Assembly (NCBI RefSeq): GCF_001649575.2
Contig: NC_051438.1
Span: forward strand, 27,737,605 to 27,801,604
Direction: 5' to 3'
Source of the DNA: Kryptolebias marmoratus
Taxonomy: Eukaryota > Chordata > Actinopteri > Cyprinodontiformes > Rivulidae
DNA: 64,000 bases
Numbering within the stretch: the stretch's first letter is position 1; every line of letters starts with the position of its first letter. Of the stretch, positions 12,675 to 24,764 are shown in pieces. The notes below the pieces were generated by a model. That model was given only the letters and a program-made list of their open reading frames with translations, was not told where the DNA came from and searched no databases. The position numbers and the translations under genes are program-made.

Positions 12675-14574
12675 CAGCCTCGGAGGCCCAACAGGGAACT
12701 CCAGGAAGACGCACCCATGAATGTACCACCGGCCGCTCCTAAAAGCCGAGGCAGCGACGCTTCTGCCTGTTTGTCTGTTCGTTTAGCAAAACATCTCACA
12801 AACCTACACAAAGATGGCCGCCACAGCCAACTGGCCTAAAAAGAAACACAAAATTTGGCTCAACCTACAGGTGTTGACCTACAGGTTGGTGTGGTGGCAC
12901 CGATGCCCAACTTGAACCACCGGGCTGGACTTCAGTGACGCGTTCAGGAAGTCGTCCTCGGCTCTACAGCCCATTAACGTTTGGAGTCAGTTCAAGATGG
13001 CCGCCACAGCTAGCCATAACAGCTTTAACTGAGTCCTTTTTAAAGACATCAGGGCTAAACGTCGGTGTGGTAGTCGCCGAGAATCATCCTCAGAACATAC
13101 TTTAAGCGTTGGCCTTTGTGCAACAACTTGAGTCAACCTGTCTGTTCGCAACAAACCAAGATGGACGCCGCGGCTCGTCTACCTTAGCAACGCATTGCGG
13201 CTGCGGTGACCATCTTGAACGACAGCCCTATGCAGCTCCTTCGAGGAACGCCGGGGGCCCCTTGAGTGCGGCGTCGCTCGCCACGAAGACGTTGTTGGAA
13301 AAAAAAGGGCGAGGCGGCGGGAATCTCGTGATGCCGAACCCGAGAATTACCATAATCACCGTCAGCATTAATGGAGATCCCATCACCGGAGAATTTAAAC
13401 AAGGCTTTTCCATATTTATAGAAGCAATAAACAGAGAATGTGCTGCAAAATGTCTGTTATGATTCGAAGGCGAGCCGTGTTTACTGGCTTTGAAATGGAT
13501 ATTTGGGTTAGCGGCCAAGGCGGAGGGGGGGGGCTGGAAATGTAATATCGCCACGCTGCACCATAAATGTCTCACTCTCACCGTCTCCGGGGTTTTCACT
13601 TTCCCTCAGACAACTGGATCCTCCACCTTCTCCAGCGACGAGCTCCGTCTCCTCAGATCATGCTTTTACTGCTTCCTTTTCCCAATAAACCCCATTTAAT
13701 TCGGTCAAAATGCTAAATATCTGAGTGTTGCTCCATAGTTTGGTAGATCAAAGGCTTCACTGCGAATAACCAAGTAAACAAAACCATTTTAATAATTTAG
13801 CACTCCTTTGTAACAACTATTCTCTAAACAGTCATTTTGAAATGTAAGTTTATTACATCTGGTCCTCCGTTTTGTGTTTTGTGGCACACGTTGGGGTCCC
13901 GACCCCGTCTTTGGGAACCACTGAGGCAGATAATCTGACTAATGTCCAAAAAATATAATAAAATAATGCCTTTATAAGCGTAAATAAAAAGGCTCACAGC
14001 GAGCGTTTACGGTAAAGCAGGAAGCGAGTCATTGTCTGGAGTTTTACTGCGGGACGAAGTGTTAAGATCTCCGTTGTTTGAGCTCGCTGAAAACGAAAAG
14101 GTGGCGGGTGGAGGTTGCAGAATCCTCGGAGCTGGCTCCACGTGGTCCTGTCTGAAATGCACAGAGGACACGCCGCGCTTCGATAGAACTGAAATAGCCT
14201 AATTTATGTAAACAATCACAAGTTTTGCTCTCACCACTTCGGCATCTGTAATAAATTTAAATTATCAGAGCGAGTCACTCGCTGCACAGGACAAAGTTTA
14301 TCCATACGGGGGGTCTGCGGTCCACTGTAATGTCTGTCTGTTTATTTTGGTTTCTGAGACTTGAAAGTGAAACTCCCTGATCTGCAGTTAGTTTGCTCGA
14401 CTGTTACACTCACTGTACCTCTTTATAGAAAAACAACTCAAGTTCATTTGTGAACGGTAAAATGTCGACGAGCTGCGCTGACAGTTTACCTTCCTGTTAC
14501 AATACGAGCAAGACAAGTAAATATTGTTGTCATTTTTTAACACTTTCTATTTCACAATTAAGTGCTGCTGTTGT

Positions 14575-14860
14575 CTCAGCATCTAGCTAGGCTAAAAGCA
14601 GCATTAGCTAATGTTTAAACAGTTAGGCTAAACTATAAGCTAATCTCTCAACAGCTAGCTAGGCTATAAGTAGCATTAGCTAATGTTTTAACATTTAAGC
14701 TAAACTATAAGTTAATGTCTCAACATCTAGCTAAGCTAAAAGTAGCATTAGCTAATGTTTTAACAGTTAAGCTAATGTTTCAACATCTAGCTAGGCTAAC
14801 AGTAGCATTAGCTAATGTCTCAGCATCTAGTTAGGTTATAAGTTAATGTCTCAGAAGCTG
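14575..14860. repeat. tandem TAGC-rich repeat
   Basis: About five imperfect units containing CATCTAGCTAGGCTA, AGCATTAGCTAATGT and TTAAGCTAA. Confidence 0.7.
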
Positions 14861-15503
14861 CTTTTCAATTTATTTTCAAACATTTTTAACATTTAAACAT
14901 TTTACAATATCTCAGTGTGCTTAAATATTTTAAAATAGTGATTGTATAAAATGAGTAAAAATCCAGTTCAGAGTATTTGTGTTTAATTTATGACCCTTTC
15001 AATAATTTGGCCCTGTTTTTAGCTTTGTCAAAATAAACTAAAGATTTATTTGAATGGATTGTTGTGTTTTTAATGTGACGTTAAACACAGTTTGACTTTA
15101 ATCACTTTTTGAAGCTACCGTTTTAAATCTGTGGTACTTGTAACCACTAACAAAGGCCACCATTTCTTTTCATTACATGTTTTAATTTCTTTATTGCTGC
15201 GTATAAAGTGTGAAGTTTGAAAAATGATAAATAAATGGACTTTTTGGAAACAAAACTGTACGTAAATCTAACGTTATCATGTAGCTTTAAGCAGAGGTAT
15301 CAAGCTAGCTGTCCTTAGCTTCGTTAGCACATCTCAGTTTTCTGGGTTTTCACACCTGAGTGGTGTTTTTTAAGTACTACCATGTTCAGGGTTTTTATTA
15401 ATGTACCGTATTTTTTCCTCTTTGATGGTTTTTCCTGCCGCGACGCGTTCTGCAGGTCAGCTGCAGCAGATCTTTAACGGAAACTCGGGTTCTCCTCCTG
15501 CAG

Positions 15504-15635
15504 GTGGAGATCACTCTGCAGGACGTCAACGACAACCCGCCTGTTTTTCCCAACGACATCCTCGATATGACCATCGAGGAGAACGTCGGCGACGGCTTCA
15601 GGATAATGCAGCTAACAGCCGCAGATGCAGACGAG
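15504..15635 (+). CDS. fat4: fat4 exon 2: end of one cadherin repeat and start of the next
   Basis: 44 codons (w1-w44), phase 0 at both ends, between the acceptor TCCTCCTGCAG and the donor GTGAGG. It starts V-E-I-T, giving the closing strand and calcium linker DVNDNPPVF of a repeat whose body lies upstream. It then gives the first half of window repeat 1, with the IEEN calcium motif and the DADE motif at the 3' end. The start is a splice acceptor, not a translation start. The nearest preceding coding sequence must lie more than 15 kb upstream, before base 1. This is the only exon here that depends on that missing piece. Confidence 0.92.
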
Positions 15636-17317
15636 GTGAGGCTGCTTTTCCAATCATCTCTGCCCGTTTTCCCTTCAGCTGCTCTTTGAACAGACATCCT
15701 GGGAGTTATTTCGATTCAAATATGCTCTCAAAGCAGCTATCGCTTTCAAACTGGAGCCGAGTCAAAAATTGACCATTTTGATTTTAAAATTACACAAAAT
15801 GGGGCAGAAAGCCATTTCAAACAATTATGAATTCATGCCAGGAAACTTTGCAAATCCATGACTGATTACAGGGAGCGTTATCCCGGCTTCTGATGAGCTC
15901 TGCAGGTAAAATGTTTACAGTTTTTTGTCACAATCGCACAGAAAAAACTCTTTTTGGACACGATTTGTTTCTTCATTCTTAGCTGACGACAGAAACTGTT
16001 TCTGTTCTCTGACATAAAAAGATTCAGATTTAATGAAATTATTAAAGAATTTATTTAGCTGTGATCCATTTGGGTGAACGCTGACTCAGCATTTCACACT
16101 GTTTATGTTTTATTACGTACAAACAAACAAACAAACAATCAGTCATTAATAAAAACCTTTTCTTTGACACTTTTCTAAATATTTTCCTTTAATTTGAAAA
16201 ACATTCAGATTTCTTCATCTCTCTTTAAACTCTTGGTCTTCTTTTGCTACTTTCAGCTAATATTTAGCTGCTTTTAGCTTTTAGCTACCCTTCTGTTACT
16301 TTTAGCTTTCATCTTGACTTTGAAACTTTTAGCTTTTAGCTAGCCTTTTGCTACTTCTAGCTTCGAGATAGCATTTTGCTGCTATTAAATTCTAGCTCCT
16401 GTTTTGCTACTTTTAGCTTTAGCTTTTAGCGAAACTGGATTTTACCTAGTGTTTTTCTTCTTTTAGCTAGTGTTCGGCTTCAGATTTCAGCCTGTCTCAG
16501 CATCACGCTGCAGATTTCTGTAAGTCGGAAACGTGAGTCCGCATCCACAGAGCGAGACAAAACAGGCGAAACGACCTCACAGCCACTCCCTCGTAGCACC
16601 CGAAGTGTCCTTCTGTCCGGCTGATGTTGACGCTGTGAGACGTCAGGCGGCAGCTAGAGACGGATTGTCCTCTGATTGTCCCTCCATGCTCCCAGTTAGC
16701 CAAGGCCTTCATCTTTAGCTGCTTTTGGCGGGGTGTGGACTTTCAACCCTGCGTTTGCTAACGCTAACGGCGCAGCTGAGGCTGATGTCTTCACGTCGCC
16801 CAGCGTCCCTGTCGGAGGACTCAGGTTCTCGGCTGATGGGATTAGCAGACCTGCAGCAGCCGAAGCTTCGCCTGTTTGAGTCTCTGTTAAAACGATGAGC
16901 GGCGAGGTCAAGAAGACAGAGCTTTAAAAAAATAAAATAAAGATAAGAAGAAGTCCTGATGGTTCTGCCTCTCAGTCCATAAAAGAGAAAAACGGAGAAC
17001 GTTTTATTTTCGTGGAGGACAGATTTTTATCTCCGCTCCGATCGAGCCGAATTGTTCAGACGTCTCTGTTCCTCAGGCACGTAAACTTTTTATTGTCTGG
17101 CTCTCTGCAGAGCTTTTACAGACTGATGTTACGGGGTTCTTCGAACCCGGAGAACCGCTCGGACTCGTCTCTTTTTATTAAAAACATCAGTGAAGGTAAA
17201 CATCGGCGAGCAGCAGAGGAACGCCAAGGAAAGGACGGATTTATGTCCCGATTGTTTCAGATAAAATCCTTCTTGTTTTTGCTCTAAAGAAGGTCAGAAC
17301 CTTTGGATCCAGGATCA

Positions 17318-17545
17318 AGAACCTCAGGAACCTCTGGAACCTCCGGAACCATGGGAACCTCAGGAACCTCAGGAACCACAGGAACCTCTGGAACCTCTGG
17401 AACCTCAGGAACCTCAGGAACCTCTGGAACCACGGGAACCTCTGGAACCTCAGGAACCTCTGGAACCACAGGAACCTCAGGAACCACGGGAACCTCTGGA
17501 ACCTCAGGAACCTCTGGAACCACGGGAACCTCAGGGACCTTTGGA
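17318..17545 (+). repeat. 9-bp minisatellite (GGAACCTCA/GGAACCACA)
   Basis: About 25 imperfect 9-base units. Because 9 is a multiple of 3, frames stay open (Gly-Thr-Ser repeats on plus, Val-Pro-Glu-type repeats on minus). Not a gene. Confidence 0.95.
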
Positions 17546-18629
17546 ACTTTGTGGCGTTTGTCCAACCTGAGTTTAAATCCATTTTTCACACGTTTCACCT
17601 GATTTTGTTCAGCTCCTTGAAGTGGGATTCCGTGGAGTGGTTATAAACAGTCAACGTCTTACCTGCTGTAGGTAGTTTAGTTCTGACTGAACTGATGAGC
17701 TAATGGCTAGTCGCCTGCCGTCCTAAAACTGCTCCATTCTGATGGAAATTATTCACCTTTACTTCGTTTACTTAAAGCTTTGTGGTTACTAGCTGCAGCA
17801 CTTCCTGTGTAGCCCGAGGCACTTCCTGCGGGCTTGTAGGTCATCGGTCCTCTTTGGCCTCAGACTAGCCTTCAGCTCATCGATCTCCACCTGCAGCAGG
17901 TAAGATGCTGATGTTTGTGGATCTGAGCCAATGCTGCAGTCATGAAAATAAAAACCGGACACAGGAAGTCAAACTCAGAACGTCCAATGTTCCGGGTCAT
18001 TTATTTGTCTCGTCTTTGTCCCAGATGGTCTCAAATGTCTCCTCCTCCATGAGTTCTCTCACGTTCCGACTCGTGGAAACTAAACGCAGAACGGTTCTAA
18101 ACTTTGTCCGACGTGAGATTCAAAAAACTGGGAGCCCTCGCAAACATGTGGAGACACTTTGGAGACACTTTGGAGACTCCCTCGTCCGACTTCAGCTTTG
18201 GTTCTTCTTCTTCTTGACGAATAAAAGGATCTGAAAGTTTTTTCCTGGCTCACCTGAACGCATCATGTCTCTACGAGCGTTCCCGACGTTCCGCTGGGAT
18301 CAAAAAGCCTGAAAGCGTCTCTGTAACCGAAGCCGCCGCTTTATTTCTCTGAACAGCCGAAGCTTTTTGATGTTTTTTTTTTTTATCTGATCCGTCTTTG
18401 TCCCGGCGCGGGGCTCTGTCATCGTTCTTCTTCTTCTCCTGCCGCTGCTCGTTCAAAGATGGCGTCTGGCTCGCTCTTTAAACTCGTTCTGCTCTCGTTG
18501 ATCCCGTTAAACACGAGAAGGTCGGCTTCAGATTTCAAAGTTAGTGGAAAAAACCAAAACCACGCTTTTATTCTGAAAGTCTTCTGCTTTTTTAGAAACA
18601 TCTTAATTAAAACTGAGAATTGTGTGCTG

Positions 18630-18840
18630 TCCTCATGCACGTCCTGCTGTCCTCATACATGTCCTGCTGTCCTCATGCATGTCCTGCTGTCNNNNNNNNN
18701 NNNNNNNNNNNNNNNNNNNNNNNNNNNNNNNNNNNNNNNNNNNNNNNNNNNNNNNNNNNNNNNNNNNNNNNNNNNNNNNNNNNNNNNNNNNCATGTCCTG
18801 CTGTCCTCATGTATGTCCTGCTGTCCTCATACATGCCCGG
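18630..18840 (+). repeat. CATGTCCTGCTGTCCT minisatellite with 100-N gap
   Basis: Tandem units of about 20 bases (TGTCCTGCTGTCCTCATGCA) on both sides of the gap at 18692-18791. It ends about 95 bases before the exon 3 acceptor. Confidence 0.95.
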
Positions 18841-18935
18841 CATTAATGTCTTCCGTCCCTCTCCATGTCTCTCAGAGACGTTTTGAGGACAAACTTTGAC
18901 CTGAGACGTGTCTCTTTCCGTCCTCCCCCCTCCAG

Positions 18936-19197
18936 GGTCCGAACGCTCTGGTGACGTACACCATCCTGAGCGGGGCGGACGACAGCTTCCGGATCGACCC
19001 CGAGTCCGGCGACCTGATCGCCACCAGGAGGCTGGACCGGGAGCGGCGGTCCAAATACTCGCTGCTGGTGCGAGCGGACGACGGGAAGCAGTCGTCCGAC
19101 ATGAGGCTGAACATCACCGTCAAGGACGTCAACGACCACTCGCCCAAGTTCTCCCGGGACACGTACTCCTTCGACATCCCCGAGGACACGGCGGCAG
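18936..19197 (+). CDS. fat4: fat4 exon 3: cadherin repeat 1 end, repeat 2 start
   Basis: w45-w131 plus the first base of a split Gly codon; phase 0 in, phase 1 out. Acceptor CCCCTCCAG, donor GTGAGG. It encodes the second half of window repeat 1 (FRIDPESGDL, LDRE core, strand RLNITV) and its calcium linker DVNDHSPKF. The opening of repeat 2 follows (SFDIPED). The DxNDH variant replaces the last Asn of the usual DxNDN. Codon use is strongly GC-ending, as in exons 4 and 5. The match to the vertebrate FAT4 sequence I know is close through the FRIDPESGDLIATRRLDR stretch. Confidence 0.95.
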
Positions 19198-19705
19198 GTG
19201 AGGCGGACGGAGACCGCGGGGCTCCTTTCAGACCCGACTCCGGGTTTCTTTTTACGTTCATTAGGACATGAAAACCAACCTGGGTGGAAAAGTAATCACC
19301 CCTTCGGTTAAATCAGGACTGAACTTTTCTTTTCTTTATTTTGGAAATCTGAGGGAAGTTTGGCCGCATCAATCGAGCCGTTATCCACAAACAGGTGGTG
19401 GACCTTCCAACCAAAATGGCTCCAGGCGCCATCGACGGCCCCGCAGGCCTCATTAGCCTCAGCTAAGATGTGAACGAGACAAAATGTCCTCCACGGGTAA
19501 ATGTTCTGTGGAAGGTGTCCGTCTCGTTCCCTCTGGAGCGAAACCTCCTGCTGAGACATGGTGGTGGTAGTGTGATGGTGCGGGAACCGTGAGTTCTACT
19601 CCAGCAGACTCCAGGGGTTCAGGGGGGTGATTACTTTTTCATGCAGGACCAGGTTGGTGTGGAAAGTTCAGGTTCTCCTTGTTTCACGTTTGTTTGCGTC
19701 CTCAG
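19198..19705 (+). other. intron 3 of fat4
   Basis: 508 bases, phase 1, GTGAGG...CCTCAG. I see no repeat or motif worth naming. Confidence 0.9.
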
Positions 19706-20056
19706 GCTCCATCGTGGCGGCCATCTTGGCCAGCGACTCGGACTCGGGCTTGAACGGAGAGGTCACCTACTCGCTGGAGGAGGACGACGAAGACGGGACC
19801 TTCCTCCTGAACCCCGTGACGGGGGTCTTCAACGTGACGCGCCCGCTGGACTACGAGACCCAGCGCTACTACGTCCTCACGGCGAGGGCTCAGGACGGCG
19901 GCGGGCAGGCCGGCGCCGTGCGGGTCTACTTCAACGTGCTGGACGTCAACGACAACCCGCCCGAATTCGACACCGCCTCCTACAGCACCTCGGTGTCCGA
20001 GGGTCTGCCGCCGGGGTCCTCCGTCCTCACCGTCCTCGCCACCGACGCCGACGACG
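19706..20056 (+). CDS. fat4: fat4 exon 4: cadherin repeat 2 body, repeat 3 start
   Basis: Completes the split Gly (w132), then w133-w248, and ends with the first base of another split Gly; phase 1 in and out. It gives the DSDSG motif, the unusual acidic stretch EEDDEDG, LDYE in place of LDRE, and the linker DVNDNPPEF. The start of repeat 3 follows, ending at DADD|G. Being phase 1-1, the exon could be skipped without a frameshift, but skipping would splice unlike halves of repeats. The donor GTACGT is followed almost at once by a minisatellite. Confidence 0.95.
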
Positions 20057-21628
20057 GTACGTCTGAAAACCAAACAGGACCAGGTTTAGAGTCCTAACAG
20101 GACCGGGTTTAGAGTCCTAACAGGACCGGGTTTAGAGTCCNNNNNNNNNNNNNNNNNNNNNNNNNNNNNNNNNNNNNNNNNNNNNNNNNNNNNNNNNNNN
20201 NNNNNNNNNNNNNNNNNNNNNNNNNNNNNNNNNNNNNNNNNNNNNNNNNNNNNNNNNNNNNNNNNNNNNNNNNNNNNNNNNNNNNNNNNNNNNNNNNNNN
20301 NNNNNNNNNNNNNNNNNNNNNNNNNNNNNNNNNNNNNNNNNNNNNNNNNNNNNNNNGGTTTAGAGTCCAAACAGGACCGGGTTTAGAGTCCAAACAGGAC
20401 CGGGTTTAGAGTCCAAACAGGACCAGGTTTAGAGTCCAAACAGGACCAGGTTTAGAGTCCAAACAGGACCGGGTTTAGAGTCCAAACAGGACCGGGTTTA
20501 GAGTCCAATTCTTCTTCATTTTGTGATAATTTTGTTTATTTTCCTGCAGATTTATTTGTTTGTTTCTCAGTTTCTTATATTTTTGATAAACTGTCTCAAA
20601 CAGCTGATTTTATTTATTTGAACTCTGATAAAAACGTCAGTTTGAGGTTTTTTTGTATCTTTGCTCAGTTTTAATCACAATTTCGTCTCCATTAAAGATC
20701 AAACAGATCCTCTGATGGAGTTTTTGTCCCAAATATGAGCCGACAGTTAAATATTCCTCATTTATGCAAAGATAATGTCCTGATTCTGGAGCTGATGTTG
20801 CTTTTAAAGCCTCGGAGATCAGAGTGAAGCTGATGGGACTTTATTTAAAGAAACGCCGCTCGGCCGGGTTTATAAATCAGGTGGGAGATTAATCCACGTT
20901 GTTCTGACAGCTGCTCTCCAGCCTCGACGGGACGCGGCGTCTCAAACGGCCCGAGTTGTTCCTTCGAGCCGCCGTAATTATCGCCTCACCCAAACGTAAT
21001 GCGGTTACCGCGGCCCACATTCCTGGGAGTCACGCTGCCTCCTTCCCAAACGCAGACTCTGCTTTCCGTCTCCTCCGTCCGCGGCGTCCTCTCAGACTCA
21101 AAGTGGACGTTTTTCTTTGTCACAATAAAAAAAAAAAAAACGCCATTGTCGGCACTTCCTGCAGCGCCGACCCTCGACCCTGAGGCCGGACTCTGGAGGA
21201 CTGATTCCCTGTTTACTGTAAACAACCGCTCTCCTCCTGAAGACCTGACCTCCGGCGTGGAACCAGGCGTTAGACGCGTCCATCCACTGATTTATGGTTT
21301 TTAAAGAAATGTTTGGAACTTGGGGGATTTTCCGAAACACAAAAGGCGCTATCGGCGCAGGAAGTGGTTGGAAGGGGTCTTTCTCTTTTGTCACACTGCT
21401 TGAATGGACTGTCCCGCTGGAGGACGAGTGGACAAGTCTGGTTTTGGACGCGTACAATTAGTGGAAATGGATGCAGATAATCCGTTTAACACAGAAAGTT
21501 TAACGAACAATAGAAATATCGGCGTTTGACCTCCATGATGGCGACTTCTCGTTTGGTTATCTTCTTCTGTTTGTTTGTGTTTCTGCTTCGAGGTCGAATT
21601 AAACCGACATTTCTGGTTTGTCTTTCAG
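20057..21628 (+). other. intron 4 of fat4
   Basis: 1.57 kb. Its first ~450 bases are a 23-bp minisatellite interrupted by a gap (20141-20356); the remainder is unique-looking. A poly-A tract lies at 21126-21140. No exon seen. Confidence 0.85.
20068..20506 (+). repeat. 23-bp minisatellite adjacent to the exon 4 donor
   Basis: Units consist of AAACAGGACCGGGTTT plus AGAGTCC, nearly identical between copies. The array starts about ten bases after the splice donor and includes a 216-N gap, so the true copy number is unknown. Confidence 0.95.
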
Positions 21629-22551
21629 GCCCAAACGCCCAACTCTTCTACAGAATTACGTCTGGAGATCCTCACGGCCACTTTGTCCTCTCCAAGGACG
21701 GAGTTCTGAGGACTCAGAAGGTTCTGGACCGGGAGACCCAGTCCTTCTACAACCTGGTGATCACAGTCAACGACCTGGCCCCGCCTCCCGGCGCCCGCTT
21801 CACCAGCACCGCCCAGGTGTCCATCATCCTCCTGGACGTCAACGACTGCCCCCCGACCTTCACGTCCCAGAAGATGGCGTACATCCAGGAGAACACGCCG
21901 GTGGACACGGTGGTGTTCACCGCCCGGGCCTCGGACGCCGACAGCGGACCCAACAGCTACGTGGAGTACTCGCTGCGGGGGCCGTTTGGGAACAAGTTCA
22001 GCGTCGGTACGATCGACGGACACGTCCGGCTGGTCGGGGAGCTGGACAGGGAGGAGCTGTCCAACTACACCCTCACAGTCGTGGCGACAGATAAAGGCGA
22101 GCCGCCGCTGTCCTCCACCATGGATGTGACCATGGCGGTGCTGGATGTCAACGACAACACGCCAGGCTTCTCTCAGAACATCTACGACATCGAGATCGAG
22201 GAGGACATCTTGACGGGCACCGACGTCATCCAGGTGTTCGCCAGCGACGCGGACGAGGGCACCAACGGGCAGATCCGCTTCTCCGTCTCCGCGGGCAACG
22301 CCGACGGCGACTTCCGGATCGACTCCGTCACGGGGATGATCTCCGTCGCGAGGCAGCTGGACCGCGAGACGCAGGCGTCCTACTCGCTGACGGTCCAGGC
22401 CGCGGACCGAGGAAGCAGCCCCAGGGTGGACCGCGCCACCGTCAACGTGGTCCTGCTGGACGTCAACGACTGCTCGCCGGCGTTCGAGCTGTCTCCTTAC
22501 ACCATCAGCGTCCAGGAGAACCTGGAGAACCTCCCGAAGAACATTCTGCAG
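21629..22551 (+). CDS. fat4: fat4 exon 5: cadherin repeats 3 to 6 (part)
   Basis: Completes the split Gly (w249), then w250-w556; phase 1 in, phase 0 out. Order: remainder of repeat 3 closing at LDVNDCPPTF, all of repeat 4 (IQEN, DADSG, LDREE, DVNDNTPGF), all of repeat 5 (IEED, DADEG, LDRET, DVNDCSPAF), and the opening of repeat 6 (VQEN ... NILQ). In two linkers the last Asn of DxNDN is Cys (codons 21847-21849 and 22471-22473). Donor GTCGGT is atypical at +3; the next exon continues ILQ|VVARDDD in phase, which fixes this boundary. The long minus-strand open frame across 21625-22662 is a GC-rich shadow. Confidence 0.96.
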
Positions 22552-24589
22552 GTCGGTGTTTCGAGCTAACGGTTTAACCGAGTTTGTGTCAACGCTAACG
22601 TTATGAAGCAGGCATGTGAGCGGGACGGCTGAAACCCTCAGGAGGTGATAAACGGCGGCCATTTGTGCCGCTCAATTAGAGGCTTTATAGGATTTCACCG
22701 AAATATGAAACGGGGCTGAGCTGCCCTGATGACTAAATGAGCCGGAGACAAAAAAACGAGGAAGAAAAGCTTCATTTCAGGTCCAGTTCCTCCCTCGGGC
22801 TGACCTCACCGGCTGCCAGATTTATACTTTTCTACTAAAAACTTTAATCCTGGCAGCCAGGAAACACCAGCTGATGATTTTCAGAAACCAAATAAAATCT
22901 AGAATTGATTGTTAAAATCAGATATGTTTGAATCTAAAAGTCTGAAGTCTTGGTTCTTATATCTGTGTTTAACCAACGTTTGGTCATGTTAACCAGCGAC
23001 AGTCGGGGTCCTGAGTCTCTGCTGCTGTTAGTTTGAGGCTCAGAAGCTGGAAAGTTTGGAAACTGTTGGTCTAAACCAGAGATTCCCAAACATTTGAGCT
23101 TCTGATCCCCAAAATATTAATAGTAAGAACTTTCTACCTCAATAATCTTTGGTTGAGCTCCATAAACTTTGTTAAAAATATCAATATAATGATAATGACA
23201 TCATAAATTGCTTAAACAGTTCCTGTTGTGCTATTGTTTCCATTTCTGACTATTATTTTTATCTTTTTTGACAATTATTCCTAAAATATGCTGACTAGGA
23301 ATCAGGTTAAAGTTTGGTTTGGTTTCTGGAGGTCATCTCAGGACCACCAGGTTGGTGTTTTGTTCACGTTAACCAGCGACAGTCAGGGTCCTGAGTCCTT
23401 GCTGTTAATATTTTGGGGCTCAGAAGCTGAAGAATTTAGGAATTACTGGTTTAGATCAACAGTTTCCAAACTTTTCAGCTTATCACCCCTCAAAATGTTA
23501 GAAGTAAGGACTTGTTACCTCAAATATCTTTGGTTGAGCTTCATAAACTTTGCTAAAATAGTAAATAAACGGACATAATGACATCATAAATCGCTTAAAT
23601 CTTTGTTTCATGACACTTTAACCCGCGACAGTCGGGGTCCTGATTCTCTGCTGCTGTTAGTTTGGGGCTCAGAAGCTGAAAAGTTTGGAAACTGTTGGTC
23701 TAAACCAGAGATTCCCAAACGTTTGAGCTTCTGGTGTCCCTCTGCTGCAGACCAGAGGAGGACTTGTCTCCTGGCTTCTTGGGGAACGTCTGATTGGACT
23801 AAATAAATGAGAAATAATCGCTGAATGCTAAGATCAGCCGTCCTCTGCTTCACGAGAATCCTCCAAGCAAAGATGGTGGTTAGGCCTGGTGGTGTTGTCT
23901 CTCGTGGACCGCTTTGGTCTGATCGATAAATCTTCGACCTGTCGGTTTAATCTGTTTGACACAAACGGGTATTTACACGTCCCGTCGGGTAAAGTTTGAG
24001 GATTATTTATGGTGCTGTGAACGAAGCAGGGAGACGTTTTTTTTGTCTTTAAATGTCGTCACATGATTTGTGATGTTTGGAGCTCCAGCGTTTCTGAAAG
24101 CCACGGGCCGACCCAGACTGAACAAATCTGCCCTTTTTAGTCATAAAAGCAGCTTTATTTGCCTCTTACATAACCGCTGAGTCACTCTGAGCGTAATTAG
24201 TTTGATATTTTTAAACGTTTGTTGAGTTTATGCAGAAACAGAACCAGTCTTTTACCCTCTCGGGTCTAATGAAGAAAACGTGAGCATGTTGATGAAAACA
24301 TCGTTAGATTCCCGTTAAAACACAGGAGCTGCTGCGTCTGGAGCTGTGTCCTGGTCCTGGTCTTGGAGGACCTCCGTCCTGAAGGTTTTAGGTGTTTCTC
24401 TGCTTAGAAACACCTGATCTGATGACTGAGTGATGAACAGGCTTCTGCAGAGCTTAAAGACCTGCTGAAGACCTGAAACATCTAAAACCTGCAGGACTGT
24501 GGCCCTCCAGGACCAGGACTGGACACCACTGATTCACCTCGGACCCGGTTCCCTCCCTGAAACCCTTCGGTTCTCCTTGGCTGTTGCAG
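22552..24589 (+). other. intron 5 of fat4
   Basis: 2.04 kb. Between about 22990 and 23760 a block recurs three times (GACAGTCGGGGTCCTGA, GGCTCAGAAGCTG, GATTCCCAAAC). No coding exon. Confidence 0.85.
22990..23760 (+). repeat. three tandem copies of a GGCTCAGAAGCTG / TTCCCAAAC repeat
   Basis: Copies begin near 22990, 23370 and 23622 and share long identical blocks. Diverged pieces occur in intron 6 (24780, 24925, 25140). Confidence 0.8.
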
Positions 24590-24764
24590 GTTGTGGCCAG
24601 AGACGACGACCAGGCTGCGAACGGCCAGCTGAGCTACATGCTGAGCGGCGGGAACGAGGAGGGGGCGTTCACCCTGTCGTCCAGCGGCCAGCTCAGTCTG
24701 ACGCGGACTCTGGACCGAGAGGCTCAGGGGAAATACGTCCTGCTGGTGGTGGCCGCCGACTCAG
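24590..24764 (+). CDS. fat4: fat4 exon 6: body of cadherin repeat 6
   Basis: w557-w614 plus the first base of a split Gly; phase 0 in, phase 1 out. Acceptor GGCTGTTGCAG, donor GTACGA. It starts VVARDDD, contains the GGNEEGAFTL turn and LDREAQGKY core, and stops at VVAADS|G, leaving the closing strand to exon 7. A short exon whose two neighbours are both needed to complete the repeat. Confidence 0.95.

Larger units (their letters stand above)
1..15503 (+). other. intron 1 (3' part) of fat4, no coding exon seen
   Basis: No open frame here carries cadherin motifs (DxNDN, LDRE) or another domain I recognise. It holds: a hAT-like element (1107-1819), TAGC-rich degenerate repeats (3040-3740, 14575-14860), two copies of a duplicated poly-G-bearing unit (6330-6962, 9205-9995), a TG-flanked hairpin repeat (7205-7521), a CCCCACACCTG minisatellite (7945-8120), a second-family hAT copy (11046-11527) and GCCATCTTG repeats (8362, 11644, 12811, 12992). 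The rest looks like ordinary intronic DNA. The alternative, that 1 to about 15000 is intergenic and fat4 has a separate 5' structure, is unlikely because exon 2 begins inside a cadherin repeat. Confidence 0.7.
15636..18935 (+). other. intron 2 of fat4
   Basis: 3.3 kb. Holds a TTTTAGCT-rich tract (16255-16450), a 9-bp GGAACCTCW minisatellite (17318-17545), a CATGTCCTGCTGTCCT minisatellite with a gap (18630-18840), and otherwise unremarkable sequence. No coding exon recognised. Confidence 0.8.

Noticed and set aside
17284..17602. Gly-Thr-Ser and Val-Pro-Glu repeat proteins
   Set aside because: 9-bp minisatellite in intron 2 read in open frames.
19715..19735. GGCGGCCATCTTGG inside exon 4 as a YY1-type repeat copy
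   Set aside because: It encodes conserved FAT4 residues (VAAILAS) and shares no flanks with the repeat family.
20068..20506. CRISPR-like regular array
   Set aside because: Units abut with no unique spacers; a vertebrate minisatellite.
21625..22662. 345-codon open frame on the minus strand
   Set aside because: Antisense to exon 5; the repeated VVDVQ words are the complement of cadherin DVNDN motifs.
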